NCBI RefSeq assembly: GCF_002355215.1
Contig: NZ_AP014612.1
Span: 372,001-436,000, forward strand
Source: Streptococcus troglodytae
Lineage (GTDB): Bacteria; Bacillota; Bacilli; Lactobacillales; Streptococcaceae
Length of the DNA stretch: 64,000 nt
Reading direction: 5' to 3'
Below are positions 62,675-64,000 of this stretch, piece after piece; the stretch's first letter is position 1, and each line of letters opens with the position of its first letter. Below the pieces are notes generated by a model. The model worked only from the letters and a program-made list of their open reading frames with translations, had not been told where the DNA came from and searched no databases. A program made the translations under genes and the position numbers.

Positions 62675-63607
62675 ATGAATAAACGTTATAATACATTAAA
62701 TGACTATTACCGTCGTATTTTTGGCGAAAAGACTTTTAAGGTTCCCATTGATGCTGGCTTTGACTGCCCAAACCGTGATGGAACTGTGGCTCATGGTGGC
62801 TGTACTTTTTGTACAGTTTCAGGTTCTGGTGATGCTATTGTGGCGCCAGAAGCTCCTATTCGGGACCAATTTTACAAGGAAATTGATTTCATGCATCGCA
62901 AATGGCCGGATGTCAGGAAATACCTTGTTTATTTTCAAAATTTTACCAATACCCATGACAAGGTTGAGGTCATTCGGGAGCGCTATGAGCAGGCTGTCAA
63001 TGAACCAGGTGTTATTGGTATCAATATTGGAACAAGACCGGACTGTTTGCCTGATGAGACTATCCTTTACCTAGCGGAGCTATCCCAACGTTTGCATGTG
63101 ACCTTGGAGTTAGGCTTACAGACAACCTATGAAAAAACGTCCAAGTTAATTAATCGTGCTCATTCTTATCAACTTTATGTAGAAACTGTTAAACGCGTAA
63201 GAGATTTGGCGCCAAAGGTTGAAATTGTTTCCCATCTCATCAATGGTTTACCGGGTGAAAGCCATGAGATGATGCTGGAAAATGTTCGCCGTTGTGTGAC
63301 AGATAATGACATTGATGGCATTAAACTCCATCTTCTGCATCTCATGACCAATACGCGTATGCAACGTGATTATCATGAGGGACGCTTACATCTGCTGAGT
63401 ATGGAAGAATATGTCAACATTATCTGTGACCAATTAGAAATTATCCCTAGAAACATTGTCATTCATCGTCTGACAGGTGATGCACCGCGTGATATGTTGA
63501 TTGGACCGATGTGGAGCCTTAACAAGTGGGAAGTTTTAAATAGCATTGATAGGGAAATGGAAAGGCGTAATGCTTATCAAGGTTGTAAGCTGGAGGTGAA
63601 TATATGA
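62675..63607 (+). CDS. Radical SAM protein, TIGR01212/YtqA family
   Basis: A 310-residue radical SAM enzyme. The iron-sulfur cysteines are in GFDCPNRDGTVAHGGCTFC, with a wider spacing than the classical CxxxCxxC as usual in this family. The barrel has IGINIGTRPDCLPDETILYL and the LELGLQTTYEKTSKLINRAH strand. The precise reaction is not established to me. It overlaps mnmM by 4 bases; the pair is conserved in Firmicutes, which suggests a role in tRNA modification. Confidence 0.88.
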   Translation: MNKRYNTLNDYYRRIFGEKTFKVPIDAGFDCPNRDGTVAHGGCTFCTVSGSGDAIVAPEAPIRDQFYKEIDFMHRKWPDVRKYLVYFQNFTNTHDKVEVIRERYEQAVNEPGVIGINIGTRPDCLPDETILYLAELSQRLHVTLELGLQTTYEKTSKLINRAHSYQLYVETVKRVRDLAPKVEIVSHLINGLPGESHEMMLENVRRCVTDNDIDGIKLHLLHLMTNTRMQRDYHEGRLHLLSMEEYVNIICDQLEIIPRNIVIHRLTGDAPRDMLIGPMWSLNKWEVLNSIDREMERRNAYQGCKLEVNI

Positions 63608-64000
63608 TCAAACGTCCCATTGAACTCTCCCATGATTTTTTGTCCCAAGTTTTGGATAAAAACAGTACAGCCATTGATGCGACTATGGGCAACGGAAATG
63701 ATACTGTTTTTTTGTCTCATCTTGCTAAGAAAGTCTACGCTTTTGATGTACAGGAACAGGCCTTAATCAAGACGAGAGAAAAACTGGAACAATTAAATAT
63801 TAAAAATGTCCAACTTATTTTAGATGGACATCAAACTATTAATAAATATGTGACTGAACCTATCCGTGCAGCTATTTTTAATTTAGGTTATCTGCCTTCG
63901 GCAGACAAGTCAGTCATTACTCAGCCTGCTACAACCCTGGCAGCTATGAAAAAGATTTTAGAGAGATTAGAAATTGGCGGTCGTTTGGCAATTATGGTAT
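63604..64000 (+). CDS. mnmM: tRNA-modifying SAM methyltransferase MnmM/YtqB type, cut by window end
   Basis: The first 132 residues of a class I SAM methyltransferase. It begins MIKRPIELSHDFLSQVL. The SAM loop is AIDATMGNGNDTVFL, followed by VYAFDVQEQALIKTRE. The NLGYLPSADKSVIT segment with the NLGY motif is typical of MnmM, which finishes mnm5s2U at the tRNA wobble base. ATG 63604 is preceded by GGAGGTGA. The 3' end is outside the window. Confidence 0.85.
   Translation, partial: MIKRPIELSHDFLSQVLDKNSTAIDATMGNGNDTVFLSHLAKKVYAFDVQEQALIKTREKLEQLNIKNVQLILDGHQTINKYVTEPIRAAIFNLGYLPSADKSVITQPATTLAAMKKILERLEIGGRLAIMV

Overview
The window looks like chromosome from an AT-rich, low-GC Firmicute of the genus Streptococcus, mutans group. 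The basis is gene content and order: a FabT-controlled fab/acc cluster with fabM and fabK, YidC2, CidAB, an inactive XerD-like protein beside scpAB, and a T-box leader in front of the valS region. The 16S V1-V2 region differs from what I remember of S. mutans itself, so a close relative such as S. ratti is possible. I cannot settle the species without a search.

Layout. 1-300: 3' end of a group II intron. 474-4135: DUF960, ntdP and recX on the minus strand, then rlmD and nrdI. 4306-5500: an accessory patch with a toxin-antitoxin pair behind a palindromic operator, a broken lipoprotein gene and an IS3-type end, closed by tRNA-Thr. 5716-12146: DUF1912, then a T-box leader followed by flavin reductase-like, GNAT, a restriction/RhuM remnant, an interrupted unknown gene of about 550 codons, and valS. 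12174-14090: unclassified membrane proteins, a decayed PBECR-type nuclease gene and an orphan structured RNA. 14288-20338: rRNA operon (16S, tRNA-Ala, 23S, 5S) plus nine tRNAs. 20688-22825: lysC and a HAD hydrolase. 22984-33905: the type II fatty-acid synthesis cluster (fabM, fabT, fabH, acpP, fabK, fabD, fabG, fabF, accB, fabZ, accC, accD, accA) with FabT operators at three places. 34020-45299: SNF2 helicase, murC, mltG, greA, yidC2, acyP, SpoU methylase and HD protein. 45319-53865: YccA-like protein, lysA, yneF, murI, rdgB, a YfcE-type phosphodiesterase, CBS protein, xerD-like, scpA, scpB, rluB and yidD. 53913-56714: trkH/trkA (minus). 57182-64000: trmL, a padR/DUF1700/DUF4097 envelope module (minus), FMN riboswitch plus ribU, PAP2, cidAB, a radical SAM protein and the start of mnmM.

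The most important point for a reader is sequence quality. More than twenty reading frames are broken by one-base losses, nearly all in A or T runs. They include essential or near-essential genes: fabH, fabZ (twice), fabG, mltG (five times), lysA, lysC, ribU. This is the expected signature of homopolymer under-calling rather than biology, so I annotate those genes as full spans. True decay is better supported where in-frame stops or chimeric joins occur: the hsdM/RhuM join at 7364-7811 and the PBECR gene at 13558-13907.

The best candidates for something undescribed are the accessory genes placed between a tRNA-sensing T-box and valS, the unclassified gene 7804-9465, the membrane proteins at 12174-13471, the orphan structured RNA near 13930-14053, and the trmL leader with its own attenuator-like hairpins. 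I found no CRISPR array and no intact prophage.
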